This document shows, piece by piece, positions 63,772 through 64,000 of a stretch of 64,000 bases of DNA. The stretch is from Lachnospiraceae bacterium 3-1. Its GTDB lineage: Bacteria; Bacillota; Clostridia; Lachnospirales; Lachnospiraceae. The notes under the pieces were generated by a model. The model ran no database searches. It saw nothing but the letters and a program-made list of their open reading frames with translations, and was not told the DNA's origin. The stretch spans positions 596,793-660,792 of the forward strand of contig KE159582.1 of assembly GCA_000403255.2 (NCBI GenBank). Direction: 5' to 3'. The translations under genes were made by a program, and so were the position numbers. Positions within the stretch are counted from its first letter, which is position 1. Each line of letters starts with the position of its first letter.

Positions 63772-64000
63772 TTAGCTGTTTTAAGGCATTTATTAGGGCA
63801 TTTGATTTTATACTGGTTTCGACTTTTTCTACGAAAATGGCATAAAATACCTGCTGGCGAATCTGTTCGCTTAGAGCAAACCGAAACTCCTGAACGCTTT
63901 CTGTCTGATATTTAAAAAACGCCTCATCCTGGTATGGCAGCAGCTTCATCGCACAGTATGAAATGTTAATCAGATTGACCAGCATTTCAATCCCTCTGCG
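63728..64000 (-). mobile_element. Left end of an insertion sequence, continuing past the window
   Basis: Sequence after ~63728 is unrelated to the interrupted gene and carries the 3' end of a transposase-like ORF on the minus strand that is open to the window edge. The exact boundary and terminal repeat cannot be set without the right end. Confidence 0.55.
63746..64000 (-). CDS. Transposase-like protein, C-terminal fragment
   Basis: The last 84 residues of an ORF entering from the right: RRGIEMLVNLINISYCAMKLLPYQDEAFFKYQTESVQEFRFALSEQIRQQVFYAI ending GHHL. The R-x3-E (RRGIE) near its beginning followed by a helical tail resembles the end of DDE transposases, but family assignment is not possible from this piece. 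Position inside a disrupted gene supports an IS origin. Confidence 0.5.
   Translation of the reverse strand, partial: RRGIEMLVNLINISYCAMKLLPYQDEAFFKYQTESVQEFRFALSEQIRQQVFYAIFVEKVETSIKSNALINALKQLIKKQGHHL

Overview
The window reads as chromosomal DNA of an anaerobic, low-GC Firmicute, most likely a gut Lachnospiraceae (Blautia/Dorea-like). The signs are a short-form HisG with HisZ, RecU, the GGGtGRT/NifU-like pair, a DUF975 protein, an [FeFe]-hydrogenase, and A-rich consensus promoters with strong AGGAGG ribosome-binding sites. The genus assignment is inference. No rRNA, tRNA or CRISPR array was seen.

Layout. 1-7.8 kb: a CLC-type anion channel running off the left edge, a DUF975 membrane protein, a two-component system, two XRE regulators, and a YtrA-type GntR/ABC operon on the minus strand. 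8-24 kb: core housekeeping genes (carB, yicC, gmk, rpoZ, rimO, pgsA, cinA, rsmD, coaD, ylbJ, pepD, an M23 peptidase, a pseudouridine synthase, a DegV protein). 24.2-26.0 kb: a very AT-rich two-gene restriction-modification cassette set into this core. 26.1-30.2 kb: HAD phosphatase, YgiQ radical SAM, RluA and RecU. 30.15-35.5 kb: the hisZ-G-D-B-IE operon behind a perfect sigma-A promoter; its last gene carries a degenerate HisA/HisF barrel. 35.7-39.6 kb: queH, argH, asd.

39.6-43.6 kb: a 160-bp MITE-like element with perfect 20-bp inverted ends and an 8-bp target duplication, then a two-gene [FeFe]-hydrogenase/flavoprotein operon. 43.7-52.4 kb: a DUF234 ATPase with an eroded P-loop, topB, a hexapeptide-repeat protein, an ABC exporter pair, and the NifU-like/GGGtGRT pair.

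52.4-64 kb is an accessory, partly decayed region. It begins with an integrase N-terminal stub fused to a multiply broken BspA-like surface-protein gene. A beheaded LysR gene, a truncated cyclophilin-like ORF and an HxlR gene with a stop at codon 4 follow. Next is a co-directional cluster: LysR regulator, LysE exporter, broken aminoethylphosphonate transaminase, MetY-like lyase, DegT aminotransferase, SerC and an ArgD-like transaminase. The last gene, a probable radical SAM gene, is cut after about 17 codons by an insertion sequence that continues past the right edge.

The best candidates for undescribed biology are this PLP-enzyme/LysE cluster, the hydrogenase-GltD pairing, the GGGtGRT pair, the HisA/F-like domain on HisIE, and the new MITE.
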